Positions 17,804 through 26,979 of a stretch of 64,000 bases of DNA are shown in pieces. Origin of the DNA: Roseibium sp. HPY-6 (lineage in GTDB: Bacteria > Pseudomonadota > Alphaproteobacteria > Rhizobiales > Stappiaceae); assembly GCF_040530035.1 (NCBI RefSeq), contig NZ_JBEWCD010000003.1, positions 124,001-188,000 on the forward strand. The letters are read 5' to 3'. The notes below the pieces were generated by a model. It was given only the letters and a program-made list of their open reading frames with translations, did not search any database and had not been told where the DNA came from. The position numbers were made by a program, and so were the translations under genes. Each line of letters opens with the position of its first letter. Positions within the stretch are counted from its first letter, which is position 1.

Positions 17804-18532
17804 TCAGCCCTCAGACACCCACTCGGCGTGACCGGCTCCGGTTACGGCAGTGATAATGGCGTTATGCACTGACGGCTCGAAGCGATCGATAATAGAAGAT
17901 CCATGTAGTTTCTTCTTTTGAGGCTCCAGAGCTTCAAACGAAAGACCCAGGAAATCCAGAACGCTGGCGAAGCCGTTATTTTTGATTTCCTCGTAAGTAA
18001 TATCGAGAACCGGTCCACGGCTTTTTTCCCGGTAGAGAGTGAACAACTCTCTATGGCTATCCAGATATTTGCTGAATTGCGCTTCATTGAACGTAATCTT
18101 GGTGTCCAGTTTGGTCGGCCGATTGGCATCGGACTTGAGATTGTAAATGCCCGTGGCCTGCACCAGCCGGCTGGAAGAGAATCGCGCAAGAACATTTGTT
18201 CTTTCATAAATGATTTTGAAAACACTATCGTCGGCCATGAGCGCATCGGTTTGATCGGGATTTTGATTTCTCCAGATCTTGAAACCCACGGCTTCAAAAT
18301 CAGGGTGATCAAATACCCAATCCATAAAAGCCGGGGTGTCATTTTCGCGCAGCGCCACAAGGTCTTCCAATTCCTTTGCCTCCAGAGGAACCTTGATGTG
18401 ACCTGATGGTTTCGGATGAAAAACCTCACCGTGACAAAGTATTTGAGGATGAACGTTCAGTGTTTCAGACAGCAGTGATGTACCGGAGCGGGAGTCACTT
18501 AGGATAACAAACCGTTTCGGAGTATTGGCCAC
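17804..18532 (-). CDS. Stf0-like sulfotransferase
   Basis: Protein of 242 residues. The N-terminal 5'-PAPS phosphosulfate-binding loop SDSRSGTSLLSETL lies at about residues 12-25 and is followed by NVHPQILCHGEVFHP, typical of Stf0 trehalose-type and related sulfotransferases. Such enzymes transfer sulfate from PAPS to carbohydrates or glycolipids; the acceptor is unknown. The later part is rich in Lys and Asn and less GC-rich than neighbouring core genes. It stands alone, convergent with typA. Confidence 0.75.
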   Translation of the reverse strand: MANTPKRFVILSDSRSGTSLLSETLNVHPQILCHGEVFHPKPSGHIKVPLEAKELEDLVALRENDTPAFMDWVFDHPDFEAVGFKIWRNQNPDQTDALMADDSVFKIIYERTNVLARFSSSRLVQATGIYNLKSDANRPTKLDTKITFNEAQFSKYLDSHRELFTLYREKSRGPVLDITYEEIKNNGFASVLDFLGLSFEALEPQKKKLHGSSIIDRFEPSVHNAIITAVTGAGHAEWVSEG

Positions 18533-18919
18533 GAGAATTTCCTTTCACAAGCAGCTGCTTAGCTCAAGTGTATGTGAGAACCTTTCCAGGACTACGAGTG
18601 GAGCGCTACGGAGACCTTTGAAAAGGTTCAGTGGATGTCTTGCATATGCCCGTACACTGATTGTGACTTGTTCGGTTTGGAGCTTCGGATTTCTAGCTTT
18701 GCTTCACGAATTTCAACTCATTTAACACCACCAAAAATGGAGAAGTCAACGACAAACATCTCTAAGTATACTTGCGTAGCAGGCCGTTTTCTCAACAGCG
18801 CACGGCAAGGGAAAATCAGCCCGTCAGCCCTAACGGCGCGAGGCAAAATTGGCGGGCAGTGGACAACTAGAGTGCAATCTTCGTTAATAATTTCTTCATT
18901 CCATTTATATCGAAAACAT
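18533..18919. other. non-coding stretch downstream of two unknown genes
   Basis: About 390 nt of mixed, AT-richer sequence between the sulfotransferase start and the end of the 109-residue ORF. Short open frames occur on both strands, but none has a convincing ribosome-binding site or protein-like composition. Nothing further recognised. Confidence 0.4.
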
Positions 18920-19249
18920 TCAGTTGGCCCTGCAATGTTTTGTTATTTCGATTATTTCATCGATTCTTTCCTCAAGGATGTTGTAAGAAATATTTCCGAT
19001 ATTCGGATCAGATGAGAATTGTTGAGCACCAACGCGACACATCTCAAATGCCTCGCGCCAAAAAAAGCGGTAGGCTGGTGCCAGGCAAGACCATGTCTTT
19101 TCTAAAGACAGCTCCCCAAACCGCACGGCTCCACCCGTTGTCGAGACAGTCTCTGCGCGATCCGACGAGTGGAGATGTTGCAAAAGTCCACGTTTTGTTT
19201 GTTCGGATCGATAGGGGAACGGCTCGATCGTGTAGGGCTCGATATTCAT
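18920..19249 (-). CDS. hypothetical protein (109 aa)
   Basis: Unrecognised protein of 109 residues starting at an ATG three bases past the stop of the preceding gene, which suggests coupling. It has no signal peptide or transmembrane segment. The sequence has amphipathic stretches (FFWREAFEMCRVGAQQF and ISYNILEERIDEIIEI) that could form helices. Base composition is AT-rich relative to the surrounding core. It may be a genuine accessory gene or part of a decaying unit. Confidence 0.4.
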   Translation of the reverse strand: MNIEPYTIEPFPYRSEQTKRGLLQHLHSSDRAETVSTTGGAVRFGELSLEKTWSCLAPAYRFFWREAFEMCRVGAQQFSSDPNIGNISYNILEERIDEIIEITKHCRAN

Positions 19250-19252
19250 CGC

Positions 19253-19762
19253 CTAAACAGGCTTGGAGTCATAAATACCTTCTTGACCAAGAAAGCTAAA
19301 AAACGAGTGACCAGTGAATATTGACCCGCAATATATTTTACCTGTACCGTTAATTGAAACAGTAATTCCCTTCAACATCTCGTCAGTATTTTCTTTGCTC
19401 GATGAATCAGCATGTATTTGGTTTCTTTTCTGCTTATGATTTTTACAGTGATCTACGTTTCTATCGGCACCATTGAGATAATTTTTGGAATTTTCAGCGA
19501 TTGCTTCATGGAGTGGTCGATTGTCAAAACAAACGATAGCGTCCGAAGCGTTCGGCTCAGAAGCGAGCGGAAGGGCCGGCTCGAAAATCTCAAGTAAAAA
19601 CTGTTCAGCAAGCCCCGTATTCACATTCGGAGCCTCTGAGTAGTTTTCCGAAACCCAATATCTCAACTCAGTTGAATTTACCGCCGTGGTGCTGACCACG
19701 AACAAGATTAAGCCAGCGCTTAGACGGCCAGAAGCTCTAACGGATGTGTAAGAATGCTTCAT
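19253..19762 (-). CDS. hypothetical secreted protein (169 aa)
   Basis: Unrecognised protein of 169 residues with a plausible Sec signal peptide (basic MKHSYTSVRASGR start, hydrophobic LSAGLILFVVSTTAV, then NSTE) at residues 1-28. The mature part is hydrophilic, with two Cys that could pair. Composition is AT-rich. It is upstream of and adjacent to the 109-residue ORF on the same strand, so the two would form one accessory unit. The ribosome-binding site is weak. Confidence 0.45.
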   Translation of the reverse strand: MKHSYTSVRASGRLSAGLILFVVSTTAVNSTELRYWVSENYSEAPNVNTGLAEQFLLEIFEPALPLASEPNASDAIVCFDNRPLHEAIAENSKNYLNGADRNVDHCKNHKQKRNQIHADSSSKENTDEMLKGITVSINGTGKIYCGSIFTGHSFFSFLGQEGIYDSKPV

Positions 19763-20050
19763 TTGATATACTCAGATACATAATCACCCAATCCCTAGGG
19801 GCCACTATGCGTCTGCTATCCTGAATTGTGCAATTGATTTTTTCGCCTCCACTTGGGGAAGCATATCTGTATGTTTGGCGAGGTTGTTGTTCTTTGATTT
19901 AACCGTCGACCCGACGCTGCTAGAATGGTGATCATTCGCGCATACTATCGTGCGAATTGCCGTCATCGATCTTTCAATGCCGACGTCAGCAATCGGGCGT
20001 TCAAAATGCCCGTAGTGCCGCTACTCCCTTACAGCTATTGGTTTCAAACG

Positions 20051-20755
20051 ATGGACAAAGTCATTTACGCCATAGGGGATGTACACGGTCGGGACGACTT
20101 GCTTGGCGAGTTGCACGAGCACATCCGCAACCACCATCAGCTTGTTCACTCGGGCAGAGACGCTGAGGTGATACATGTTGGAGACTACATCGACCGTGGA
20201 CCGCAAAGCCTGGAAGTCATCGAGAGGCTTATGTCAGGACTTGATGGGTTTCAGACGACGTGTCTTTTGGGAAATCACGAAGCAATGCTGTTGGAGTGCT
20301 TGGCCACCGACAATCGGCAAGCCTGGTATACGTGGCTTTCGAATGGGGGTGAGGAAACGCTGACCTCCTTTGGCATGTCGCTGAGATTTGGCGGGTATGA
20401 TCCTGACGAGCTTCGCGAGAGCCTTGGTGAACCAAGAACTTCGTGGCTTGAAGCGCTGCCTCTCCATAGAACTGTCGACCCTTACCTGTTTGTCCATGCC
20501 GGGATTGCTCCAGGCGTGCCAATCAACGAGCAGCGACCCAAGGATTTGCTTTGGATCAGGTCGCGCTTCCTCGATAGCGACGAGGACCATGGGCATGTTG
20601 TGGTGCACGGTCACACGCCCGCTTACGAACCCGTGGTCAAAGCCAACCGGATTTGCATCGACACCGGCGCAGCCTCAAATGGCCCGTTGACGGCAGTCGT
20701 ACTGGACGGCAACGCCCCTCCTGTATTCCTGCGCGCTTCCGGTCGCCCGTATTAA
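20051..20755 (+). CDS. PPP-type metallophosphatase (serine/threonine or Ap4A phosphatase-like)
   Basis: Protein of 234 residues with the full metallophosphoesterase signature: GDVHGR at about residues 9-14, GDYIDRGPQS, LLGNHEAML, VHAGIAPG and VVHGHTP. These residues bind the dinuclear metal centre. The short PrpA/PrpE-like layout fits bacterial serine/threonine phosphatases or symmetrical Ap4A hydrolases; the two cannot be separated by eye. The ATG at 20051 is chosen because the first motif follows within ten residues; the 42-codon extension upstream is not protein-like. Confidence 0.85.
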   Translation: MDKVIYAIGDVHGRDDLLGELHEHIRNHHQLVHSGRDAEVIHVGDYIDRGPQSLEVIERLMSGLDGFQTTCLLGNHEAMLLECLATDNRQAWYTWLSNGGEETLTSFGMSLRFGGYDPDELRESLGEPRTSWLEALPLHRTVDPYLFVHAGIAPGVPINEQRPKDLLWIRSRFLDSDEDHGHVVVHGHTPAYEPVVKANRICIDTGAASNGPLTAVVLDGNAPPVFLRASGRPY

Positions 20756-20866
20756 AGGGGCTGAGCGCGGGCGCACAAGCCCCGCAAACCCACCATGCGG
20801 ATCGGACATATCTGCCCGTTCGCGCTCAACTGCAGTTGCTTCATCATCGCCTGAGGGCGTAAGAAT

Positions 20867-22891
20867 TCACGCCCGTTTCATGCGACGCAGTTGAAGCAGC
20901 AGGATCGGCAATAGCAACCCGAGCCCGATGGATAGGGTGATGACGCCCGGCGCAATGAAGAGAAGGGCGACAGCTGCGACGTACCACCGCTCGATCTGAT
21001 TGAGTGGCGCGAAGAGATATCCCGAAAATGCAATCCCGAGGGACGCAATGCCGAGCATCGCACCAGCGAGAGTGTAGGTGAATGCCCACCAGGTAAATCC
21101 GTCCGCAACAAGCAGCAAGGCTGGTGAATAGACAAAGACAAACGGAACCAGCGCTTTTGCGATGCCAAGACGGAAGGCGGTGTTGCCGGTCTTGAAGGGA
21201 TTTGAACCGGCGATCCCCGCGGCAGCATAAGCGGCGAGGGCGACCGGTGGTGTGATGTCTGCCAGAACGCCGTAGTAAAATACGAAAAAGTGTGCGACCA
21301 GCGGTTCAACATTCAGGATCTGGAACGCACCGGCGGTGACGGAGACCAGAATGATATAGGTCGCCGTTGTCGGCACGCCTGCGCCCATGACGATACAGGC
21401 CAGTGCAACGAGCACGAGCGAGAAAAACAAGGCCCATTGCTGCAGGTCGAAAAAGCTGAATGGCCACAGGCTGGAAACGACTGCTGCAAAATCGTTCGCC
21501 GTTTGAATGACGATGGCGCCCACCCGAAAGCCCGTTCCCGTGAGCGTGATAACACCGACGATGATGCCAACACAGGCAGCCGCCGATCCGATGGCAATGG
21601 TGCTGCGCGCACCGGCGGCAAGGGCGTCCCACAGCCCGTGCAATGTCATGCGCTCTTGCGGCTTGATGAAGCCGACAACCACGCAGGCGATGATCGCGTA
21701 AACAGCGGCATAGTCCGGCGTTCGGCCCGACAGGATCATGTAGACAAGAATGATAAGCGGTGCGGCCGCCAGCCAGTTGACGCGCAGGACCGCGGCCAGT
21801 TTTGGCATTTCCTCGGCAGACAGACCACGCAGGCCCAGCTTCTTCGCCTCCAGGTGAACCATGACGAAAATACCGAAATAATGCAGGAAGGCCGGGAACA
21901 GGGCTGCGGCCAGTACGTCGCGCAGGGGGATCCCGAGAAAGTCGACCATGATGAAGGCTGCCGCCCCCATGACGGGCGGCGTGATTTGCCCGCCAGTGGA
22001 GGACGTCGCCTCAGTGGCACCGGCAAAATGGGGCGGATAACCCACTTTCTTCATGGCCGGTATGGTGAGGGCACCCGTTGTAACCGTATTGGCAATCGAA
22101 GAACCGGAAATGGACCCCATGAACGCGGAGGCGCAGATCGCGACTTTTGCCGGGCCGCCGGAGTAGCGTCCGGCGGCGATGGTCGCCAGATCGATGAACA
22201 GCTGGCCAAGACCGATGCGGGAGGCCAGGACGCCAAACAGTATGAACAGGAAGACATATTTCGCCATGGCTCCGATTGCGATGCCATAGATGCCTTGCGT
22301 GCCATAAATCCCGTCGATGAAACCGGTCCACGGCACTCCGCCATGACGCAAGAGCCCCGGCGCCGACTGGCCGAACAGAGCATAGAGCACGAAAATGCCC
22401 GCAATCAGCGGCAGCGTGTATCCGATCGAACGGCGCGCGGCTTCCAGCGTAAAGAGCAGCACGACCGATCCCATGAACGTGTCGGTCAGACTGGGGTTAC
22501 CGGCTCTTGCAGCAGCTTCGGCCGGCGGCAGCAGGGGCAGATAGAGGGCAGCTGCGACAGCAAGGGTTGCCAGCACGATATCGAGGATGTTGACCCCGTC
22601 AAAATACATCCAGCCTTTGGGCGGCGCCGTGACCGAGAGATCCTTCCGCCACGAAAAGAGAAGGAACGTCAGCCCAAGCACAAAGGCAAGGTGAATTCCA
22701 AACTGCAGCAGTTCGCGAACAAGCAGGAAACCCGCGACCGAGAAGTGGTAGACCGACATCGCAACCAGGATGGACGCGACGATAAAGCCCATTTTCTTGC
22801 CCATCGGGCGAAAGGCGCTTTCAGAATCGTATTTTCGTTCAAGCTCAAGCAGCTGAGCTTCCGTCAGCTCTGCCCTGGAATTTTCCGCCAT
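20867..22891 (-). CDS. TRAP transporter fused permease subunit (TAXI-associated DctQM)
   Basis: Inner-membrane permease of 674 residues joining the small four-helix (DctQ-like) and large (DctM-like) TRAP subunits, as is usual for TAXI-TRAP systems. Many transmembrane segments are visible, with DctM signatures such as GSSIANTVTTGALTIPAMKK and GGQITPPVMGAAAF. Transport is driven by an ion gradient and depends on the binding protein encoded 82 nt upstream. The substrate is unknown; TAXI systems are linked to dicarboxylates, amino acids and other organic anions. Confidence 0.92.
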   Translation of the reverse strand: MAENSRAELTEAQLLELERKYDSESAFRPMGKKMGFIVASILVAMSVYHFSVAGFLLVRELLQFGIHLAFVLGLTFLLFSWRKDLSVTAPPKGWMYFDGVNILDIVLATLAVAAALYLPLLPPAEAAARAGNPSLTDTFMGSVVLLFTLEAARRSIGYTLPLIAGIFVLYALFGQSAPGLLRHGGVPWTGFIDGIYGTQGIYGIAIGAMAKYVFLFILFGVLASRIGLGQLFIDLATIAAGRYSGGPAKVAICASAFMGSISGSSIANTVTTGALTIPAMKKVGYPPHFAGATEATSSTGGQITPPVMGAAAFIMVDFLGIPLRDVLAAALFPAFLHYFGIFVMVHLEAKKLGLRGLSAEEMPKLAAVLRVNWLAAAPLIILVYMILSGRTPDYAAVYAIIACVVVGFIKPQERMTLHGLWDALAAGARSTIAIGSAAACVGIIVGVITLTGTGFRVGAIVIQTANDFAAVVSSLWPFSFFDLQQWALFFSLVLVALACIVMGAGVPTTATYIILVSVTAGAFQILNVEPLVAHFFVFYYGVLADITPPVALAAYAAAGIAGSNPFKTGNTAFRLGIAKALVPFVFVYSPALLLVADGFTWWAFTYTLAGAMLGIASLGIAFSGYLFAPLNQIERWYVAAVALLFIAPGVITLSIGLGLLLPILLLQLRRMKRA

Positions 22892-22973
22892 GCGCCCAAT
22901 GTCCCCTCACGCATTGGCCCGGACGTCTTGGAAGCACCATGACATCCGGGCCATTTTCGATAGCTCAAGTCTG

Positions 22974-23978
22974 TTATTTGATCAGGCCGGCTTCTTTGTA
23001 GAAACGCTCAGCTCCCGGATGGAGTGGAACGCCGATACCGTTCAACGCTGTATCCGGTGTGATCGTCTTGCCTTTGGCGTGACCGACATCCAGCAGCTTG
23101 CGGCTTTCCTTGTTCCACAATGCCTTGGTGATCTCGTAGATCAGGTCGTCATCTTCCTTCGCGGATGTGTACCACTGTGCACCAACGGCAACGGTTGTCA
23201 CGCCGTCCACACCTTCATAGGTCTCGGCCGGAATATCGGACGAAGCGAAGAAACCGTATTTGTCGGTAAGTGCCTTTGCACCGTCTCCGTCAATCGGCAC
23301 GAGTTTCATATCCGCTGCAGACGCCAGTTCGACAAGTGCACCGGTGGGATATCCAGCGACGATAAAGAGAGCGTCGACCTTGCCGTTCCGCAAGGCTTCC
23401 GTTGCCGCCGCACCTTTCAGGTTCTCTTCCTGAATATCGGACAGCGACAATCCGTTTGCTTCCAGGATCAGACCCGCATCGACATAGGTGCCGGAACCGG
23501 GCTCATCCACTGAAACGCGTTTGCCTTTCAGGTCTGCGACGGAGTTGATCCCACTGTCTTCCAAAGTCACGAGATGGATATGCTCTTCGAAGAGGGCAGC
23601 GATCGTGCGCAGATCGGTTGCCGGTTCCTGGCCTTCCATCGTGCCTGTGCCGGTATAGGCCCAATAGGCAACATCGGATTGGGCGAAACCGGAATTGCGC
23701 AGACCGGAAATGATGGCATTGACGTTGTCGACGGAACCACGGGAAGACACCGCAGAGGCGATCAGGCCATCAACCCCGCAGCTGCCACCCTCACCGCATT
23801 CACGGGATCCGGGTGGCTTGGAAATGGCGTTCGCGATCACTCCCCCGACCGGATAGTAAGTGAAGGCTGTTCCTCCGGTGCCGATTGTGAAGAATTTTAT
23901 CTCTTGCGCGAGTGCCGGCGTGGCGAGCACTGCGCAGGCCGCAAATGCGAGCACTGCAGATTTCAACTTTTTCAGCAT
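22974..23978 (-). CDS. TAXI family TRAP transporter solute-binding protein
   Basis: Periplasmic substrate-binding protein of 334 residues. A clear Sec signal peptide (MLKKLKSAVLAFAACAVLA, cleavage after ALA-Q) is followed by the TAXI-type start FFTIGTGGTAFTYYPVGGVIANAI and the LKGKRVSVDEPGSGTYVDAG motif. It is the first gene of the operon with the fused permease and is divergent from an SDR-GntR operon. The GntR product and the palindrome at 24014-24030 are likely to control it. Confidence 0.93.
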   Translation of the reverse strand: MLKKLKSAVLAFAACAVLATPALAQEIKFFTIGTGGTAFTYYPVGGVIANAISKPPGSRECGEGGSCGVDGLIASAVSSRGSVDNVNAIISGLRNSGFAQSDVAYWAYTGTGTMEGQEPATDLRTIAALFEEHIHLVTLEDSGINSVADLKGKRVSVDEPGSGTYVDAGLILEANGLSLSDIQEENLKGAAATEALRNGKVDALFIVAGYPTGALVELASAADMKLVPIDGDGAKALTDKYGFFASSDIPAETYEGVDGVTTVAVGAQWYTSAKEDDDLIYEITKALWNKESRKLLDVGHAKGKTITPDTALNGIGVPLHPGAERFYKEAGLIK

Positions 23979-24013
23979 GATTTTTTGCTCTCGATTATAT
24001 ATGACGATTTAAT

Positions 24014-24030
24014 AAATCATAATATGATTT
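24014..24030. promoter_or_regulatory. palindrome between TRAP and SDR-GntR operons
   Basis: AAATCAT-AAT-ATGATTT, perfect seven-base arms, in the 80-nt divergent intergenic region. AT-rich short-spaced palindromes of this kind are typical FadR/GntR-class sites. Binding by the GntR protein encoded at 24796 is an inference. Confidence 0.6.
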
Positions 24031-24058
24031 GTCTGAAAAGTTAAAATTGGGATCGTTG

Positions 24059-24796
24059 ATGGATCGGATTTCAGAAATGGACGAAAGAACTGCTGGCAAG
24101 ACGATTTATGTGGTCGGTGGTGCCGGTGGCATCGGATCGGCAATCGTCAAAAAACTGCTGAAGGAGAACAACCGCGTTCTTGTCTTGGATCTTAACGAAC
24201 CTGCAGACCGAAGCTGTGCATATCAGCATGTGGACCTGACGCAACCTGAGTCCATTTCCACTGCCGTCAGCGAAGGTTTGAAAAAAACCGGCACGCCCCA
24301 AGCGCTAATCTTTTCAGCAGGATATCTTTCCCCTTGCGCCTTTCTGAATCTGGAAAATCAAGATATCGAAGATCATTTGAAGGTCAACCTGTTTGGCGCT
24401 TTCAACATAGCCCAGGAAGTCGTCAATCTAATGCTGGAAGATGGCGGCAGGATCGTCTTTATTTCGTCCATTCATGGACAAATCGGCATACCGAACCGCG
24501 GCGCCTATGCAATGTCGAAAGCTGCCCTGGGCGCTCTGGCAAGAGCGATGGCGGTCGAGTTGTCACAGTACAAAATCAGGGTGAATGTGTTGGCGTCTGG
24601 CGCGGTCAATGCTGGAATGAATCCCGATCCCAAGTCACGCGGATACTGGTGCAAGGAAACACCGGCGGGCCGCGTCGCGGAGGTTGAAGAAGTTGCGCAA
24701 GTGGCGACGCTTCTGGTGTCAGATCAGGCGAGCTTCATCAGCGGGCAGACAATTGCTGTTGATGGTGGTGTCAGTAATTTGCGATCATATTCGTAG
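24059..24796 (+). CDS. SDR family NAD(P)-dependent oxidoreductase
   Basis: Short-chain dehydrogenase of 245 residues. The Rossmann motif VVGGAGGIGSAI is near residues 17-28, the catalytic Ser is in FISSIHGQ, YAMSKAAL holds the YxxxK pair, and the late ISGQTIAVDGG completes the fold. It probably oxidises or reduces a hydroxy/keto compound imported by the divergent TAXI-TRAP system, given shared regulation. The ATG at 24059 is preferred; a TTG ten codons upstream is possible but overlaps the operator. Its stop overlaps the GTG start of the GntR gene by one base. Confidence 0.88.
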   Translation: MDRISEMDERTAGKTIYVVGGAGGIGSAIVKKLLKENNRVLVLDLNEPADRSCAYQHVDLTQPESISTAVSEGLKKTGTPQALIFSAGYLSPCAFLNLENQDIEDHLKVNLFGAFNIAQEVVNLMLEDGGRIVFISSIHGQIGIPNRGAYAMSKAALGALARAMAVELSQYKIRVNVLASGAVNAGMNPDPKSRGYWCKETPAGRVAEVEEVAQVATLLVSDQASFISGQTIAVDGGVSNLRSYS

Positions 24797-25530
24797 TGAA
24801 TGAGGCAGGCGACTCTTACGGAACCATGGTTTTGAAAACCCGCTCTTCAAGCTCCGTTGTCAATGAACTGGCGGCCAAGTTGCGCCGTGATATCGCCCTG
24901 GGCACTCTTTCACCGGGTGCACGGTTGAATATCGAAGCGCTGAAACGCGAACACAAGGTATCCCATCCCTCCATTCGCGAAGCCTTGGCTCTGCTGGCCG
25001 GCGAGGGATATGTCTCGTCTGAAGGCAACAAGGGATACCGCGTCCTGGACTCCTCGTTCGAAGACCTGAGCGATGCGACACGGCTGCGTGCCGAGTTGGA
25101 ATGTTTAGGCCTGCAATGGTCGGTATCAAACTCCACGCCGGAGTGGCGTGCCGGCGTCGTGGCTGCGCATCACATGCTCAGCGAAGTCGAAGAAGACATG
25201 ATCGACGACCCCAAGGGATTTGTCATCGAATGGGACGAGCGGAATTTCCAGTTTCACAAGACACTGATCAGCAACTGCAACTCGCCGCGCCTCATGGACA
25301 CGGTTGCCAATCTTTATGATCTGACCAGGCGCTACCGGCTTATGGCCTATTCGATCGCTCACAAAAATCACCGCGACTGGCTTTTGAAAAGCGCGGAAGA
25401 ACACGTGCAGCTGAAAAATCTTGCGATTAACGGCGACATAGAGGCTGCATGTCGACTGCTGCGCGACCACACGACAAAGAACGTCGATCAGGAGGGCGCA
25501 ACCCTGTTCAACGTGCCTATGAGTCAGTAG
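24796..25530 (+). CDS. GntR family transcriptional regulator (FCD domain)
   Basis: Regulator of 244 residues (234 if the ATG at 24826 is used). The N-terminal winged helix-turn-helix has AAKLRRDIALGTLSPGARL and KVSHPSIREALALLAGEGYV elements. An all-helical FadR-C ligand domain with the metal-binding His/Asp pattern typical of the VanR/FadR group follows. It is translationally coupled to the SDR gene (stop/start overlap of one base). It likely represses the TRAP and SDR-GntR operons through the AT-rich palindrome between them. A decayed copy of its 3' end lies at 26980-27080. Confidence 0.9.
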   Translation: MNEAGDSYGTMVLKTRSSSSVVNELAAKLRRDIALGTLSPGARLNIEALKREHKVSHPSIREALALLAGEGYVSSEGNKGYRVLDSSFEDLSDATRLRAELECLGLQWSVSNSTPEWRAGVVAAHHMLSEVEEDMIDDPKGFVIEWDERNFQFHKTLISNCNSPRLMDTVANLYDLTRRYRLMAYSIAHKNHRDWLLKSAEEHVQLKNLAINGDIEAACRLLRDHTTKNVDQEGATLFNVPMSQ

Positions 25531-25977
25531 TCACGCTGCTCATGCAAACCGGCTTGCACCAACAAAGGTTTGGGACCGGTGCAACCTGTTCGAGATGGTT
25601 GATGCCGTCGCGTAATGCGTAAGATCACAGTCCCTCGAACCCGGGATATGGAAGAGCAATGCGAACATGTGATGAGTGATCAGACAATCAACGTTTGCTA
25701 CAAGTTAAAAAGTATGATGCAATAAGACGTTCTCTTGTTGCTAAGTCTATACACTTATGAATTCCAAATTTCTTCTTGGAGGAAATAATATAAGATATTG
25801 TATTGGATTCGAGAAACTTAATTTTCCGGATTATTTTAGTGATACTTGTTACAGCCATTACTTGTGGATTTCTTGTTAGGATTAACAAACAAGCGAGCTG
25901 CCATTGATCGAGCATGCACGGATCTAAAGATTGCTTACGTGCAAATCCACTCCACTCATTTGAAACGGAGCCCCAGC
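25531..25977. other. AT-rich intergenic region before the OmpA-domain gene
   Basis: About 450 nt. The central part, 25690-25880, is markedly AT-rich compared with the rest of the window. The first 80 nt downstream of the GntR stop show partial similarity to sequence following the GntR remnant at 27081. No convincing gene, tRNA or terminator was found. Confidence 0.4.
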
Positions 25978-26916
25978 ATGATCTCCAATCGTTTTTCAGT
26001 TTTTTCTCTGGCAATCTGCGCGCTCATCGCAGTGCCCGCGTCGAATGCAGGAGCCCAGTCTGCTAAGAGCTATCCCAAAGCGCAAGGCGGCGTCATTACT
26101 TTGCCGTCAGGAGACATATCCTTCGCCGATCGTGTCCATCGATTTGACGAAGGTAATCCGCCATCCAAACGGACAGCCGCCCGCAATCCCGAGAGCATTT
26201 TGGGGCCCACGGATCGACCCAAATCTGCAGGCACCGAGATACTTGAAGCGACGACGCTGACACTCGGCTGTCGTGGATCCATAACGCTTGAATTCACCGA
26301 TAATGCATTGATCGATATAGAAGGCCCGGATTTGCACATCTGGGAGGCTGGAGACGATGTTGAAGCGACTTTTGTTGAAATTTCGCGAAACGGTGAAGCC
26401 TGGACTGAAATCGGCATGGTTTCCGGGTCAACAGCGAGCCTCGATATTACAGGACATGCAGTCAAGGGGGCAAGCTATCGCTTTGTTCGCCTGACCGATG
26501 CGAAATGCGCGAGCCGCACCGGCAATTGGCCAGGCGCTGACATTGACGCAGTGGCCGCCGTCGGGTCAGCAGAGCGGTTTGTGTTTGATGCTGGCGTGCT
26601 GTTCGCATTCGATGAAGCAACGTTGTCAAACGAAGCCCTGACAATTCTGACCCGCTTTTCGGATCTTGTTGGTCAAAGGCAGTTTTCACGACTGGTGATC
26701 GAGGGCCATACGGACTCAAAGGGAAGCGACGAATACAACATGGACCTTTCTCAACGACGCGCTGATGCAGTGCGTGCGTACCTGGCGAACACGCCTCGAC
26801 TTGCCCAGTCCGACATGTCTATCCGTGCTGCGGGCGAGCGTGAACCTGTCGCGGATAACTCCACGGACGCGGGTCGTCAGAAAAATCGTCGCGTCGAAGT
26901 CATTGTCGTACCGTGA
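25978..26916 (+). CDS. OmpA-domain outer membrane/periplasmic protein
   Basis: Exported protein of 312 residues. The signal peptide spans residues 1-24 (cleavage about NAGA-Q). A middle region at about 40-190 resembles a beta-sandwich that could bind a ligand. A C-terminal OmpA/MotB peptidoglycan-binding domain has FDAGVLFAFDEATLSNEA and LVIEGHTDSKGSDEYNMDLSQRRADAV. The family anchors proteins to the cell wall through diaminopimelate. The ATG at 25978 follows GGAG. It lies between the intact GntR gene and its decayed duplicate, so it may have been inserted or duplicated with that segment. Confidence 0.82.
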   Translation: MISNRFSVFSLAICALIAVPASNAGAQSAKSYPKAQGGVITLPSGDISFADRVHRFDEGNPPSKRTAARNPESILGPTDRPKSAGTEILEATTLTLGCRGSITLEFTDNALIDIEGPDLHIWEAGDDVEATFVEISRNGEAWTEIGMVSGSTASLDITGHAVKGASYRFVRLTDAKCASRTGNWPGADIDAVAAVGSAERFVFDAGVLFAFDEATLSNEALTILTRFSDLVGQRQFSRLVIEGHTDSKGSDEYNMDLSQRRADAVRAYLANTPRLAQSDMSIRAAGEREPVADNSTDAGRQKNRRVEVIVVP

Positions 26917-26979
26917 CGTTTCGTGCGTTTCTGGCCGCGCTTCAAGGGCGCGGCCGTGGGGCTGTCATTCGCAGGAACC

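Noticed and set aside
21290..22942. 550-codon plus-strand open frame opposite the TRAP permease gene
   Set aside because: Antisense to a clear multi-span permease; composition is extremely Arg/Asp/Gln-rich with no hydrophobic core. Shadow frame.
25560..25660. A tRNA-like CCCTCGAACCCGGG string downstream of the GntR gene
   Set aside because: No matching acceptor, D or anticodon stems could be built around it.
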